A stretch of 64,000 bases of DNA from Bacillota bacterium (GCA_023386315.1 JAEWJZ010000033.1:62001-126000), one strand, 5' to 3'. Counted from the stretch's first letter, positions 19,089 through 28,704 are shown. Translations and numbers: made by a program. Notes: a model not told the origin generated them from the letters alone.

Positions 19089-19150
19089 TATGTGTCCATA
19101 TAGAAAAAAAGTATTGTGCACAAAATAATGCGAAATTATTAGGAATATAT

Positions 19151-19176
19151 AGGTAATTTGTGAAAACGAATTACCT
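19151..19176. promoter_or_regulatory. Inverted repeat upstream of the PTS operon
   Basis: AGGTAATT (19151-19158) and AATTACCT (19169-19176) are perfect eight-base arms with a ten-base spacer, about 80 bases before the IIA gene. It is a plausible site for the BglG-type regulator just upstream. I found no clear sigma-54 or sigma-A boxes beside it. Confidence 0.45.
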
Positions 19177-19258
19177 TAATAAAAGGGATAATTACTGCGT
19201 TTAGTTTTGCACACAGGTGTGATAGACTTGCCTTAACTTACTAAGGGGGTGTTGTCAG

Positions 19259-19681
19259 ATGAGACACTATTTAATTGCTACCCATGGCATGCTGGCCAGT
19301 GGTTACCGGCATACACTTGGGATGCTGGCAGGCGGCACGGACAGACTGGAGATTATTACTGCATACATGGAGAATGTTTCTGTTGAACAGCTGGCTGCGG
19401 CGTTCTTCCGGAAATTAAAGACTGAGGATGAGGTGGTTGTTTTTACAGATATTCTGGGAGGAAGTGTAAATCAGTATTTTACAGGTTTTCTTGACAGACC
19501 TCATTTTCATTTGATCGCAGGTGTGAATCTGCCAATCATAATTTCCATCATGTATCTTTCCGAGGATCAATATCTCGATGAAGAAACAATCAGGAAAGTG
19601 CTGGAAGAATCCAGAAGTCAGATGGTTTATATGAATCAGTATATGAACCAGGTTGTACTTGATGATGAGACAGAATGTTAG
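19259..19681 (+). CDS. PTS mannose/fructose/sorbose family IIA component
   Basis: The 140-residue protein is an EIIA-Man type domain. The phosphorylated histidine is His9 in LIATHGMLASG, and FTDILGGSVNQ is the conserved DxxGGS-like motif. It takes phosphate from HPr and passes it to IIB. It is the first gene of a tight five-gene operon (IIA, IIB, IIC, IID, ceramidase-like). AAGGGGG precedes the ATG. Confidence 0.92.
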   Translation: MRHYLIATHGMLASGYRHTLGMLAGGTDRLEIITAYMENVSVEQLAAAFFRKLKTEDEVVVFTDILGGSVNQYFTGFLDRPHFHLIAGVNLPIIISIMYLSEDQYLDEETIRKVLEESRSQMVYMNQYMNQVVLDDETEC

Positions 19682-19696
19682 AAAGGAGAGGGGATT

Positions 19697-20179
19697 ATGG
19701 GAATTATTCATGTTCGTATTGATGACCGGTTAATTCATGGACAGGTTGCTACCATGTGGACCAACAATTTATCAGCGACCAGAATCATGGTTGTAGATGA
19801 TGCAGCAGCCAACAGTGATGTAATGAAGATGTCATTAAAACTGGCAACTCCCAACGGGGTCAGCCTGTCAGTTCTTCCAGTTGAGAAAGTAGCTCCAAGA
19901 ATTATTGAAGGAAGCTATGAGGGTCAGCGTGTTTTTATGATTATTAAGTCGCCCGAAACACTGGTCCGTCTGCTGGAGGCGGGAGTTAAGATTAAGTCGG
20001 TAAATGTGGGAAACCTGACTTATACTGGGGAAAAGACAAAGGTCACGAATACGGTTGCTGTTTCAAAGCAGGATGTGGAAAATTTTAAAAAGCTGAATGC
20101 TCTCGGGGTAGAGCTTACCATTCAGCTGATTCCTTCCAATCCATCCGAAGACTTTATGAATCTGATCAACAACTTATAG
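19697..20179 (+). CDS. PTS mannose/fructose/sorbose family IIB component
   Basis: The 160-residue protein is a full-length EIIB-Man type domain. VRIDDRLIHGQVA carries the phosphohistidine (His14). NVGNLTYTGEKTKVTNTVAV is the usual second conserved stretch. It transfers phosphate from IIA to the sugar as it enters through IIC and IID. It follows IIA by 15 bases, with GAAAGGAGAGG before the start. Confidence 0.93.
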   Translation: MGIIHVRIDDRLIHGQVATMWTNNLSATRIMVVDDAAANSDVMKMSLKLATPNGVSLSVLPVEKVAPRIIEGSYEGQRVFMIIKSPETLVRLLEAGVKIKSVNVGNLTYTGEKTKVTNTVAVSKQDVENFKKLNALGVELTIQLIPSNPSEDFMNLINNL

Positions 20180-20197
20180 AAGGAAAGGGGCATATGT

Positions 20198-20995
20198 ATG
20201 CAGGCAAATGTATTGCAGATTATTTTACTTTGTATCTATGTTGTAATTCAGGGTTATGACATGATGAACACGCAGGTTCTGATTTACGGGTATGTAGTTT
20301 CTGCCGGATTCTTTACAGGTCTGATTTTTGGGGATATTCAGACCGGACTTTTAATCGGCGGAACTCTGCAGCTTATGACGCTGGGGGTAGGAGCTTACGG
20401 AGGAGCTTCTGTTCCGGATTATACCATGGGAGCCATTATCGGGACAGCAGTAGCGGTACTGACCGGGAAGGGAATGGACGCAGGACTGGCAGTTGCCGTT
20501 CCGGTTGCACTTCTTATGATGCAGCTGGATATTCTGGTAAGGACCGCTTGTGTTTGGTTTGTCCATAAGGCAGAAGCGTGTGTCGATAAAGGCGAATATA
20601 AAAAGATGGCGATGTGGATTCGTGCCGGATTTATACCATGGGCATTAAAAGCAATTATACCCGTATTACTGGTATTAACTGTTGGGTCTTCTCTTGTTCA
20701 GACAGTTGTAGACATGATTCCGGAGTGGCTCATGAAGGGAATCAGCACCGCCGGCGGAGTGCTTCCGGCAGTGGGAATTGCCATTCTTCTCCGCTATATG
20801 AACACAAAGAATTATTTTGCATATCTTCTGGCGGGCTTTGCCCTGTTTGGTTACTTGAAGGTTCCTATGCTGGGAGTTGCCATATTTGGACTGGCAGCGG
20901 GTATGATTGCATTTAAAAATGCTCAGAAAATGAAAAATATGGTACCTGTTCAGGCTGCAGGAAATTTAGGAGGTGCTGACGATGATGAACTCTGA
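20198..20995 (+). CDS. PTS mannose/fructose/sorbose family IIC component
   Basis: The 265-residue membrane channel subunit has about seven hydrophobic segments. The family stretch GLIFGDIQTGLLIGGTLQLM is at about 46-65, followed by GVGAYGGASVPDYTMGAIIG. Together with IID it forms the sugar path. Its 3' end overlaps the IID start by 14 bases, implying coupled translation. The sugar is not predictable; the family covers mannose, fructose, sorbose, N-acetylgalactosamine and others. Confidence 0.93.
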   Translation: MQANVLQIILLCIYVVIQGYDMMNTQVLIYGYVVSAGFFTGLIFGDIQTGLLIGGTLQLMTLGVGAYGGASVPDYTMGAIIGTAVAVLTGKGMDAGLAVAVPVALLMMQLDILVRTACVWFVHKAEACVDKGEYKKMAMWIRAGFIPWALKAIIPVLLVLTVGSSLVQTVVDMIPEWLMKGISTAGGVLPAVGIAILLRYMNTKNYFAYLLAGFALFGYLKVPMLGVAIFGLAAGMIAFKNAQKMKNMVPVQAAGNLGGADDDEL

Positions 20996-21788
20996 AGAAA
21001 ACAAACTGACGAAAAAGGATATTGATAACGTATTCTGGACATGGGGAACCCAGTCTCAGATCTGTTGGAATTATGAAACCATGCAGAGCGGCTCTGTTGT
21101 TCTGGCACTTGCGCCTGCACTTAGAAAAATCTATCAGGATGAAGAAGAATATAAAAAAGTCCTTCACAGTCATTTCCGTTTCTTTAACACACAGCCTTAT
21201 ATGGGTGGAATTATACTTGGTGCTGCGCTTGCAGTGGAAGAGCATCCGGCAGAGGATACACGGGATGCAGTAGTTGCGGTTAAGACCGGTCTTATGGGGC
21301 CAATGGCCGGAGTGGGAGATTCTATCTTTTTTGTTATTCCGCTTACAATCTTTGGAGCTTTGGCGGCCTATATGGGACTTGATGGAAGCCCTCTCGGAAT
21401 TTTTATTGGCATGCTCTACGGAATCGGGATCGTTTTTCTTAGAAGATGGTTATTTCAGCTTGGTTATAAGGAAGGGTCTAAATTTGTGACATCCTTAAGC
21501 TCCCAGCTAAAGGATATTGTTGACTCTGCCAATATTTTAGGTTTGATGGTAATCGGTGCATTGATTCCTTCTACAGTTAAGCTCACCTCCGCAATGGTAT
21601 TTACAACTGGTGAGGTAACAACCAAACTTCAGGATACATTTGATTCGATTATGCCCTATCTTCTTCCGTCAGTGTTTGTGGCTTTTGTTTACTGGCTGCT
21701 GGGAAAAAAGAAGATGACATCGACGAAGGTTATTTTTATTGTCATAATACTGGCTGTTATCGGATATAATCTTACCTTATTTTCATGA
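20982..21788 (+). CDS. PTS mannose/fructose/sorbose family IID component
   Basis: The 268-residue IID subunit has the family pattern WNYETMQSGSVVLALAPALR, then HFRFFNTQPYMGGIILGAALA and GLMGPMAGVGDSIFF. It ends in hydrophobic segments. I chose ATG 20982, with AGGAGG at 20968-20973; a GTG at 20973 overlaps that site. It overlaps the end of IIC. IID and IIC together recognise and translocate the sugar. Confidence 0.92.
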   Translation: MMNSEENKLTKKDIDNVFWTWGTQSQICWNYETMQSGSVVLALAPALRKIYQDEEEYKKVLHSHFRFFNTQPYMGGIILGAALAVEEHPAEDTRDAVVAVKTGLMGPMAGVGDSIFFVIPLTIFGALAAYMGLDGSPLGIFIGMLYGIGIVFLRRWLFQLGYKEGSKFVTSLSSQLKDIVDSANILGLMVIGALIPSTVKLTSAMVFTTGEVTTKLQDTFDSIMPYLLPSVFVAFVYWLLGKKKMTSTKVIFIVIILAVIGYNLTLFS

Positions 21789-21824
21789 AGGTCCGTTATT
21801 TGTTAAAAAAGGAAGGTGAATCAG

Positions 21825-24302
21825 ATGATAGAAATTGCAACGGCTAAGGTCAGTATTACCCCGGCAGAGCCCTGCTATCTGTGCGGACACGCCATGCGCA
21901 CGGAGTTGTCAACAGGTGTCAGGGATGAACTGGAGTGTACGGCGCTTGTATTAAAGCTGGGGGATCAGATCCTTATATGGGAAAGCTTCGAATTGGCAGG
22001 GTTAGATAAGGAACTTTCTGATGAGATGAGGAGGCTGATAAAAATAAAGTATGATCTTCCGCTGCAGAACATAACGCTGTCATTTGTACATACCCATTCC
22101 GGTCCGGAATTTGCTGAAATCCCATTTTTTTCAAAGGATAAGCAAAGAGGAGCCAGACCAGGGTATCGGCAGTTTCTAATTCAACAGTCCCTTAAGGCAG
22201 TTGATGCCTGTTTTTTTAAAGGCTTTACTCCTGTTAAGGTTATGGCAGGAAGGCTTATGATTGATGGTTTCTATGGAAACCGGAATGGAAGAGATCTGGT
22301 TTGTGATAAAAGCATATCTTTGTTCCGTTTTGTCGATGGAGTAGGAGGAATTGTCGGAGGAGTTGTGAATATGACGTGTCATCCTACGGTTCTTGGACCT
22401 TTAAATCGGCAGCTGAGCGGGGACTTATTTGGTTATATCAAGCGGGGGATTGGCAGTAAGTGGGGGGTGACCCCTCTCATGATGCAGGGCGCAGCAGGAG
22501 ATATGAGTAACCGGTGTTATCGAAGGGGAGACGATGATACGGAGCTGGTCCGGGTGGGTGAGGGAATACTTTCTCAGATTTTAGATTGGGGTGAGGAAGA
22601 GGAAATTACCCTGGGACAGCCGGTTATAGAACCATATCATTACAGCCTGTCTTATGATCCTGATATTGAGAAATGGGAGCTTGATCTGGCAGCTGCAAGA
22701 GAAAGGCTGAAGACGGAAACGCGCTTTGATGAGAGGAAGCTTCTGATGTCTGGAATCAGTGCATTAGAGCATAAAGTGGAACAATCTCACGTTGCTGTGG
22801 AATTTGATGCTTCTATCATACGTTTTGGAGATTTGGAGATCTGTCAGATACCAGCGGAACTATTCTCCTGCTTCGGGCTGGAGATTAAGGCGGCCAGTCA
22901 TGCAAAATATCCTGTAATCTGGGGATATACAAACTATTCAATGGGGTATTTTGTAGAACGGAGCCAGTACGGACAGACCTTTGAGAGCATGGTCTCTGAT
23001 CTGCCGGAGGGAGAGCCGGAGCGTATAACCAGAGAACTGGCGGAGCTGATGGCCGGCAACAGAAAAAAGACTCTGAAGTGTGCATCAGCGGAGCGGATTA
23101 TTACTCCTGAAAGCAACATGTATCTTTGCGGATATTTTCCGCCTGAAATGAGCAGAGCAGTCCATGATGACCTTTATATGACAGCTCTTTTGATGGAGAT
23201 CGACGGAAAAAAACTGATGTGGTTCAATCTGGATCTCTGTATTATGACAAAGGAGCTGTATAAGAAAATTGCCGGAACAGTAAAGGCATCTGTTGAAATT
23301 CCAGAAGAAGTTTTATTTATAAATACAACACATAATCATACCGGACCCTCTGTTTATCCGGAGATGTTTCCGGAAATTGTTTTAGACGAGGAAAGTAAAT
23401 GCTGCCAGAATCATTATATCGAGTTTTTATGCAGAACAGCAGAAGAACTGGCCGTTGCCTGTGCGGATAAACTGGAACCTGTAACTGCGTATATTGGAAC
23501 AGCAGAGATAAAAGGATATTACTCAAACCGCAATGCTCTTGATAAACCGGTTGATAAAACGGCATCTGTGATTCGTTTTATTGGAAAAGACCAGAAATTA
23601 GTGGCACAATGGCTTAATATGTCCTGTCATTCAACGGTATTAGGTCCGGAAACTGCACAATATAGTGCAGATCTGGTGGGAAATATCTGTAAATACATTC
23701 GTAATGCCACCGGAGTATATCCCTTATCAACCAATGGCTGCTGCGGGGATACCAGTACAAGGCTGTATCGTCTTGGAAATGATTTCAAAGAGCTTGCCCG
23801 TGTCGTGGAAGGGGTGGGAACGCAGATACTTGCGATTCAAAGATGGGATTATCTTTATCTCAATGAGCTGTCAGTGAAAACGGTAACTCATCATCTGGAA
23901 TACGATATGAATTTTGAACAAATGGAGAGAGAACGTAAAGAGGCAGAGGAACAGTTGAAGACAGCTGTAAATTATGATGAAATAAAGATTTTAAATTCCA
24001 TTATTACTTCAATAGACAGAAAGAAAAAGGAAACCCATGTGAGCATGGATTTACAGGTACATATCGTATATCTGGGTGATTTGGAGCTGTTTATATTTCC
24101 TGGAGAACTGGCGGCAAAGCTTGGGCTTTTATTAATTCGTTCCAGAAGTAAAAAGCATGGCATGATTGCTTCCTATGTAAATGATTATAAAGGATATATC
24201 ATCGAGGAAGAGGAGTACGGTAAAAATTATGAAAGCCTGTCCAGTCTTATCCCCAGAGGAGAACCTGAAAAACTGATTAGAAAAATAATTGAGCAGTTAT
24301 GA
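21825..24302 (+). CDS. Tandem-duplicated neutral/alkaline ceramidase-like protein
   Basis: The 825-residue protein consists of two homologous halves, about 1-410 and 411-825, each like the N-terminal domain of neutral/alkaline ceramidases. Paired motifs are FVHTHSGPEF and NTTHNHTGPS, NMTCHPTVLGP and NMSCHSTVLGP, and QGAAGDMSNR and NGCCGDTSTR. Both halves therefore keep the His-rich metal and active-site regions. There is no signal peptide, so it acts in the cytoplasm. As last gene of a PTS operon, it probably processes the imported phosphosugar, perhaps an N-acylated one, rather than ceramide. The start is ATG 21825 behind GGAAGGTG; an upstream GTG is less likely. Confidence 0.85.
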   Translation: MIEIATAKVSITPAEPCYLCGHAMRTELSTGVRDELECTALVLKLGDQILIWESFELAGLDKELSDEMRRLIKIKYDLPLQNITLSFVHTHSGPEFAEIPFFSKDKQRGARPGYRQFLIQQSLKAVDACFFKGFTPVKVMAGRLMIDGFYGNRNGRDLVCDKSISLFRFVDGVGGIVGGVVNMTCHPTVLGPLNRQLSGDLFGYIKRGIGSKWGVTPLMMQGAAGDMSNRCYRRGDDDTELVRVGEGILSQILDWGEEEEITLGQPVIEPYHYSLSYDPDIEKWELDLAAARERLKTETRFDERKLLMSGISALEHKVEQSHVAVEFDASIIRFGDLEICQIPAELFSCFGLEIKAASHAKYPVIWGYTNYSMGYFVERSQYGQTFESMVSDLPEGEPERITRELAELMAGNRKKTLKCASAERIITPESNMYLCGYFPPEMSRAVHDDLYMTALLMEIDGKKLMWFNLDLCIMTKELYKKIAGTVKASVEIPEEVLFINTTHNHTGPSVYPEMFPEIVLDEESKCCQNHYIEFLCRTAEELAVACADKLEPVTAYIGTAEIKGYYSNRNALDKPVDKTASVIRFIGKDQKLVAQWLNMSCHSTVLGPETAQYSADLVGNICKYIRNATGVYPLSTNGCCGDTSTRLYRLGNDFKELARVVEGVGTQILAIQRWDYLYLNELSVKTVTHHLEYDMNFEQMERERKEAEEQLKTAVNYDEIKILNSIITSIDRKKKETHVSMDLQVHIVYLGDLELFIFPGELAAKLGLLLIRSRSKKHGMIASYVNDYKGYIIEEEEYGKNYESLSSLIPRGEPEKLIRKIIEQL

Positions 24303-24331
24303 TGTGTTTATAAAAATATTGTAAAACAGTA

Positions 24332-24378
24332 ACCGGGAAATGATAAGCTGCTGACTGTCATTTCCCGGTATTTTTTTA
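24332..24378 (+). terminator. Intrinsic terminator of the PTS operon
   Basis: ACCGGGAAATGA (24332-24343) and TCATTTCCCGGT (24358-24369) form a perfect 12-base stem followed by ATTTTTTTATT. The same stem recurs at 31430-31466. Confidence 0.92.
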
Positions 24379-24426
24379 TTTCGTATGAAATTTACTATGT
24401 TTAGGTAAAATAAAAATAATTGACAT

Positions 24427-24471
24427 GTATCTAAAATGATACTTGAGATCAGGCGAATTATATTGTATAAT
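24427..24471 (+). promoter_or_regulatory. Promoter of the arabinan operon with upstream dyad
   Basis: TTGAGA (24443-24448) and TATAAT (24466-24471) are spaced by 17 bases. Directly upstream, GTATC and GATAC (24427-24442) form a dyad around TAAAAT. The promoter lies between the PTS terminator and the GH43 start. The dyad may bind the ArsR-type regulator encoded at the end of the locus. Confidence 0.65.
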
Positions 24472-24508
24472 ATACACAAAAATAGAAAGTGAGAGTAAAG
24501 ATAAGTGT

Positions 24509-25477
24509 ATGAAAAGACCAAATACAGCAGATATCGAGTTTAACACCCCTTTTATACGTCAGCGTGCGGATCCATTTATATGCCGGCATGAAGACGGAAC
24601 TTATTATTTCACAGCCTCAGTACCGGAGTATGACAGAATTATTTTGCGCAGCGCAGATACGGTTAAAGGCTTACAGATTGCAGCAGAGCATGTGATATGG
24701 CACAAACATGAAAGCGGGGAGCAGGGCAGTCACATATGGGCACCGGAGATTCATTACTTAAATGACTGCTGGTACATCTATTATGCAGCCGGAGAAACAG
24801 AGAACAAGTGGAAGATCAGACCTTATGTGCTGCAGTGTACAGGTCCGGATCCCGTAACAGATCAGTGGAGAGAGATGGGCAGAATGAAGGAATCAGACGA
24901 GGATCTCTTCACATTTCAGGATTTTTCACTGGATGCAACGGTTTTCCAGCATAAAAAGGATTACTATATGGTCTGGGCAGAGAAAACCGGCACTGGAAAA
25001 AAGATTTCCCAGCTGTATCTGTCTAAGATGGAGACACCCTGTAAATTGTCAGGAGAACATATCCTTTTATCCACTCCGGATTATGACTGGGAGCGGAGAG
25101 GTTTCTGGGTAAATGAGGGACCGGCGGTTTTAAAGCATGGCGGGAGAATCTTCCTGACCTACTCTGCCAGTGATACGGGAAGCAATTACTGCATGGGCAT
25201 GTTATCCATTGATGAGACTGAGGACGTAATGGACCCACACGCATGGAAGAAATACCGGAAGCCTGTTTTAGTGACGGATGAAACAAAGCACATCTATGGA
25301 CCTGGCCATAATTCTTTTGTAAAAGGAGAAGATATGGTTACTGATTATTGTATTTATCACGGGAGAGAATATGGTGAAATAGACGGAAATCCTCTCTATG
25401 ACCCAAACCGGCACACTATGATCATGAAAATGAAATGGAGTGAAGAAGGGGAACCGGAGTTTTCTTTTGGTATGTAA
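24509..25477 (+). CDS. Intracellular GH43 glycosidase, likely alpha-L-arabinofuranosidase
   Basis: The protein is a 322-residue single-domain GH43 five-blade propeller. The three catalytic acids can be placed: Asp21 in RQRADPFI (base), Asp in FSLDATVF (pKa modulator) and Glu in VNEGPAVL (acid). The length and GSHIWAPEIH fit arabinofuranosidase-type GH43. There is no signal peptide, so it should cleave arabino-oligosaccharides after import. I start at ATG 24509, where the ribosome site is weak (purine-rich GAGAGTAAAG); longer frames lack any site. It is first gene of the arabinan operon. Confidence 0.87.
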   Translation: MKRPNTADIEFNTPFIRQRADPFICRHEDGTYYFTASVPEYDRIILRSADTVKGLQIAAEHVIWHKHESGEQGSHIWAPEIHYLNDCWYIYYAAGETENKWKIRPYVLQCTGPDPVTDQWREMGRMKESDEDLFTFQDFSLDATVFQHKKDYYMVWAEKTGTGKKISQLYLSKMETPCKLSGEHILLSTPDYDWERRGFWVNEGPAVLKHGGRIFLTYSASDTGSNYCMGMLSIDETEDVMDPHAWKKYRKPVLVTDETKHIYGPGHNSFVKGEDMVTDYCIYHGREYGEIDGNPLYDPNRHTMIMKMKWSEEGEPEFSFGM

Positions 25478-25539
25478 TTTTTTGCCTGAATGTTTAGAAA
25501 AAACTAAATTAATTCAATATAATGTAAAGGAGAAACAAT

Positions 25540-26922
25540 ATGAAACGTAAATTAACTGTTTTACTGACTGGTGCCGTAATGGCGGCTATGATTTTATCCG
25601 GCTGCAGTTCTGCAGCAGGAACAGATCCAAAAGCAAAAGCGGATACCGAAGTACAGGAGTCTGCTGCGGAAGATGGCAAAGAAGTGGTGAATACGGTGGG
25701 GCCGGATTCCGGTACACACCTGAATATGTGGTCATTTGCTGAACTGCATAACACATTTTATGCGGATATGGTGGAACGATGGAATAAAGAGAATCCTGAC
25801 CGTCAGATTCAGGTTACTTTTACGACTTATCCGTTTTCCGATATGCATAATAAACTGATTATGGCCTTACAGACCGGACAGGGAGCTCCGGATCTCTGTG
25901 ATGTGGAGATTGGTCAGTTTCCCAACTTTCTTCAGGGGGATGTACAGCTTTATCCGCTAAACGATGCGCTTAAACCATATCAGAATGATCTGGTACCTTC
26001 CAGATTAGATGTTTATTCTAAAGATGGCAATTATTATGGTGCACCCACTCATGTAGGAGCTACGGTCATGTATTACAATACGGAAATACTGGATCAGTAT
26101 GGAATTGATTATACGAAAATCAAGACATGGGATGATTACACGGAAGCTGGAAAGAAATTAAAAGAGGCATCAGACGGTAAGGTGAAGATGACCAGTGTGG
26201 ATACCGGAGGCGTTGACTGGATGACCGTCGCAATGTCCGAATATGGAGAGGACTGGGCAGCCGGTAAGGACGGTTCCCTGAATGTACAGCTTGAATCCGT
26301 GAAAAATATGCTTACCATGCAGCAGGCCTGGCTGACAGACGGGACTGCCATGATCTCACCGGCCGGAATTGTGGATGTGGAAGAGGGGTTCCAGAATATT
26401 CTGGATGGAAATATCGCTTCCTTTCCGAAAGCATTATGGTATATGAGCCGCTTTGTTAACTATATGCCTGAAATGAAAGGAAAGATAGCTTTGGCACCAT
26501 TGCCGGTATTTAAAGAGGGACAGAACCGTTCTGTAGGCATCGGAGGGACAGGAACTGTAGTGACGAAACAGTCTGCGAATCCAGAACTGGCAGCAGATTT
26601 TATTACATATGCCAAGTGCTCTTCAGAAGGAAGCCGTCAGATTTGGGAGCAGCTTGGATTTGATGTATGCAATACCGACTTATGGACGGATGATACGGTA
26701 ACGAAGGATTCTTCCAATCAATATATCAGCTTTTTTAAGACAAATCCGTTTGATGTTTTAAATGAGGTTAAATCAGAAATCAATACTTTAAGCATAACGA
26801 AAATGACCCCTGCAATCAATGATTATTTCTGTACAACTACCCTTAACGAGGTTTTGGAAGACGGGAAGGACGTGGATGAGGCTTTACAGGAAGCCCAGGA
26901 TTATCTGGAATTGGAACAGTAA
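25540..26922 (+). CDS. Sugar ABC transporter substrate-binding lipoprotein (AraN-like)
   Basis: The 460-residue protein has a lipoprotein signal (KRK start, hydrophobic core, lipobox LSGC with Cys22) and a SBP_bac_1 fold (MWSFAELHNTFYADMVERWN, YYGAPTHVGATVMYYNTEIL). It would be anchored outside the membrane and deliver oligosaccharides to the two following permeases. Placement between two GH43 genes points to arabino-oligosaccharides, as for AraN of Bacillus subtilis. No ATPase gene is present, so a shared MsmX-type ATPase encoded elsewhere is expected. Confidence 0.92.
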   Translation: MKRKLTVLLTGAVMAAMILSGCSSAAGTDPKAKADTEVQESAAEDGKEVVNTVGPDSGTHLNMWSFAELHNTFYADMVERWNKENPDRQIQVTFTTYPFSDMHNKLIMALQTGQGAPDLCDVEIGQFPNFLQGDVQLYPLNDALKPYQNDLVPSRLDVYSKDGNYYGAPTHVGATVMYYNTEILDQYGIDYTKIKTWDDYTEAGKKLKEASDGKVKMTSVDTGGVDWMTVAMSEYGEDWAAGKDGSLNVQLESVKNMLTMQQAWLTDGTAMISPAGIVDVEEGFQNILDGNIASFPKALWYMSRFVNYMPEMKGKIALAPLPVFKEGQNRSVGIGGTGTVVTKQSANPELAADFITYAKCSSEGSRQIWEQLGFDVCNTDLWTDDTVTKDSSNQYISFFKTNPFDVLNEVKSEINTLSITKMTPAINDYFCTTTLNEVLEDGKDVDEALQEAQDYLELEQ

Positions 26923-26952
26923 TTGCTATGTTTTACCATCGGAGGGGATTGA

Positions 26953-27849
26953 ATGAAAATAAAACGGATTTTCTATTCACAAAAAGCAGCTCCATTTATT
27001 TTTGTGCTGCCATTTATATTGAGTTTTTCGGTATTCTGGATTTATCCTCTGTTCAGTACGGTTAAAATGAGTTTTCAAAACATACTTCCGGGACAGATTG
27101 AATGGATCGGATTTGCAAATTATGAGAAACTGCTGAAAGATACCACGTTTCATACAGCGATTAGGAATAGTCTTACCTATATGTTTTTTTCCATTGTATT
27201 ACTGATTCCATTTCCCATGCTGTTTGCTGTTTTGATGGACAGCAGTCTGGTGAAGGCGAAAGGATTCTGGAAAGGGGCTTTGTATTTACCAGCTCTGACA
27301 TCAGTCGTGATTTCCGGCACTTTATTCCGGCTGATGTTTTCAGAACTGCCAACGGGTCAGATGAATGTCTTTTTAAACTTTCTGGGTAAGGCACCCATTC
27401 CGTGGCTGAAAGAAAGAAGTTTTGCCATGTGCGCCCTCTTAACCCTTTGCTGCTGGAGGTGGACCGGCGTGAATATGCTGTATTTTCTGTCCGGTCTCAA
27501 AAGCATCGATACCACCCTGTATGAATCTGCCTCTATTGACGGAGCATCTGCATGGAACAAATTCCGTTACATTACCATTCCTTTGCTGAGACCGACCACA
27601 ATCTATGTACTGACCATCAGTGTTTATGCAGGATTGTCCATGTTTTTGGAAAGCTTTATGCTGTGGGCAGGAAATGCCTCACCGAAAAATATTGGTTTGA
27701 CCATCGTCGGGTACTTATATAAAAGAGGAATTGAAAAGAATCAGATGGGATATGCCTCGGCTGTGGGCCTGACTCTCCTTGGTATGGCACTGATCATCAA
27801 TGTGGTCCAGCTCATTCTTAACGGGACCTTTCAAAAGGAGGAAAAATAA
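26953..27849 (+). CDS. Sugar ABC transporter permease (AraP-like)
   Basis: The 298-residue protein has six hydrophobic segments. Its EAA-type cytoplasmic loop reads ESASIDGASAWNKFRYITIP, the site that contacts the ATPase. The start FVLPFILSFSVFWIYPLFST is typical of MalF/AraP-group permeases. It lies 30 bases after the binding protein gene, with GGAGGGG before the ATG, and almost abuts the second permease. Confidence 0.93.
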   Translation: MKIKRIFYSQKAAPFIFVLPFILSFSVFWIYPLFSTVKMSFQNILPGQIEWIGFANYEKLLKDTTFHTAIRNSLTYMFFSIVLLIPFPMLFAVLMDSSLVKAKGFWKGALYLPALTSVVISGTLFRLMFSELPTGQMNVFLNFLGKAPIPWLKERSFAMCALLTLCCWRWTGVNMLYFLSGLKSIDTTLYESASIDGASAWNKFRYITIPLLRPTTIYVLTISVYAGLSMFLESFMLWAGNASPKNIGLTIVGYLYKRGIEKNQMGYASAVGLTLLGMALIINVVQLILNGTFQKEEK

Positions 27850-27851
27850 TT

Positions 27852-28700
27852 ATGAATCATAATAAGAAAAAACTCCTTTCCATGCTGTCAACGGCAGCCT
27901 TTGCATTTCTGAGCCTTTTGGTGTTGTTTCCAGTGGTGGCAGGGGCTTTGGCTTCTTTTCGGCCCGGCAGAGAATTAATCCGGCGCGGCCTCAGCATTAA
28001 CCTGGATTTTTCCACCATGTCATTTAGCAACTATCACTATCTTTTTTCCTGGAATGCGGATTCAAAAAAGTATTTCATGTGGTTTAAAAACAGCATGGTA
28101 CTGACTCTGCTTTCGGTAGTACTGACGTTAATTATCTGCTATTTTGTGGCTTATGGTCTGTCCATGTATGATTACAGGCTGAAGAATGTATTGTTCTTTC
28201 TGGTGATTGCAACCATGATGGTTCCGTTCGAAATACTGATGCTGCCCCTGTATCAGGAGATGATAGACTTAAATCTGATTGATACGACTGCGGGAGTCAT
28301 TCTTCCTGGTTTATGCAGTGCCTCCACCATCTTTTTCTTCCGCCAGTACATGATTTCCCTGCCAAAGGAATTGCTGGATGCGGGAAGGATCGACGGAGCC
28401 ACTGAGTTTGGAATCTGTGTGAAGATCATGCTGCCATTAACCAAGCCGGCATTTGCAGCTATGGGAATTTTATGTGCTATGGGATCATGGAACAACATGC
28501 TATGGCCCATGATGGTATTCCGGGATTCGGGGAGATTTACACTGCCCATCGGTCTGAATACCCTGCTGACGCCTTACGGCAATAATTATGATTTATTAAT
28601 TGCAGGGTCCATGTTTGCGATTCTTCCGGTATTGGCAGTGTTTTTATGTTTTCAGAGCTATTTTATTGAAGGTATGACAGCCGGTGCAGTAAAGGGGTGA
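27852..28700 (+). CDS. Sugar ABC transporter permease (AraQ-like)
   Basis: The 282-residue MalG/AraQ-group permease has six hydrophobic segments and the EAA loop LLDAGRIDGATEFGICVKIM. It starts two bases after the first permease and ends four bases before the GH43 arabinanase, so the genes are translationally linked. It pairs with the AraP-like subunit for arabino-oligosaccharide import. Confidence 0.93.
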   Translation: MNHNKKKLLSMLSTAAFAFLSLLVLFPVVAGALASFRPGRELIRRGLSINLDFSTMSFSNYHYLFSWNADSKKYFMWFKNSMVLTLLSVVLTLIICYFVAYGLSMYDYRLKNVLFFLVIATMMVPFEILMLPLYQEMIDLNLIDTTAGVILPGLCSASTIFFFRQYMISLPKELLDAGRIDGATEFGICVKIMLPLTKPAFAAMGILCAMGSWNNMLWPMMVFRDSGRFTLPIGLNTLLTPYGNNYDLLIAGSMFAILPVLAVFLCFQSYFIEGMTAGAVKG

Positions 28701-28704
28701 TTGA

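Noticed and set aside
19089..19258. Sigma-54 promoter for the mannose-type PTS operon
   Set aside because: No TGGCAC-N5-TTGCA pattern is present, and the regulator is BglG-type without an AAA sigma-54-interaction domain.
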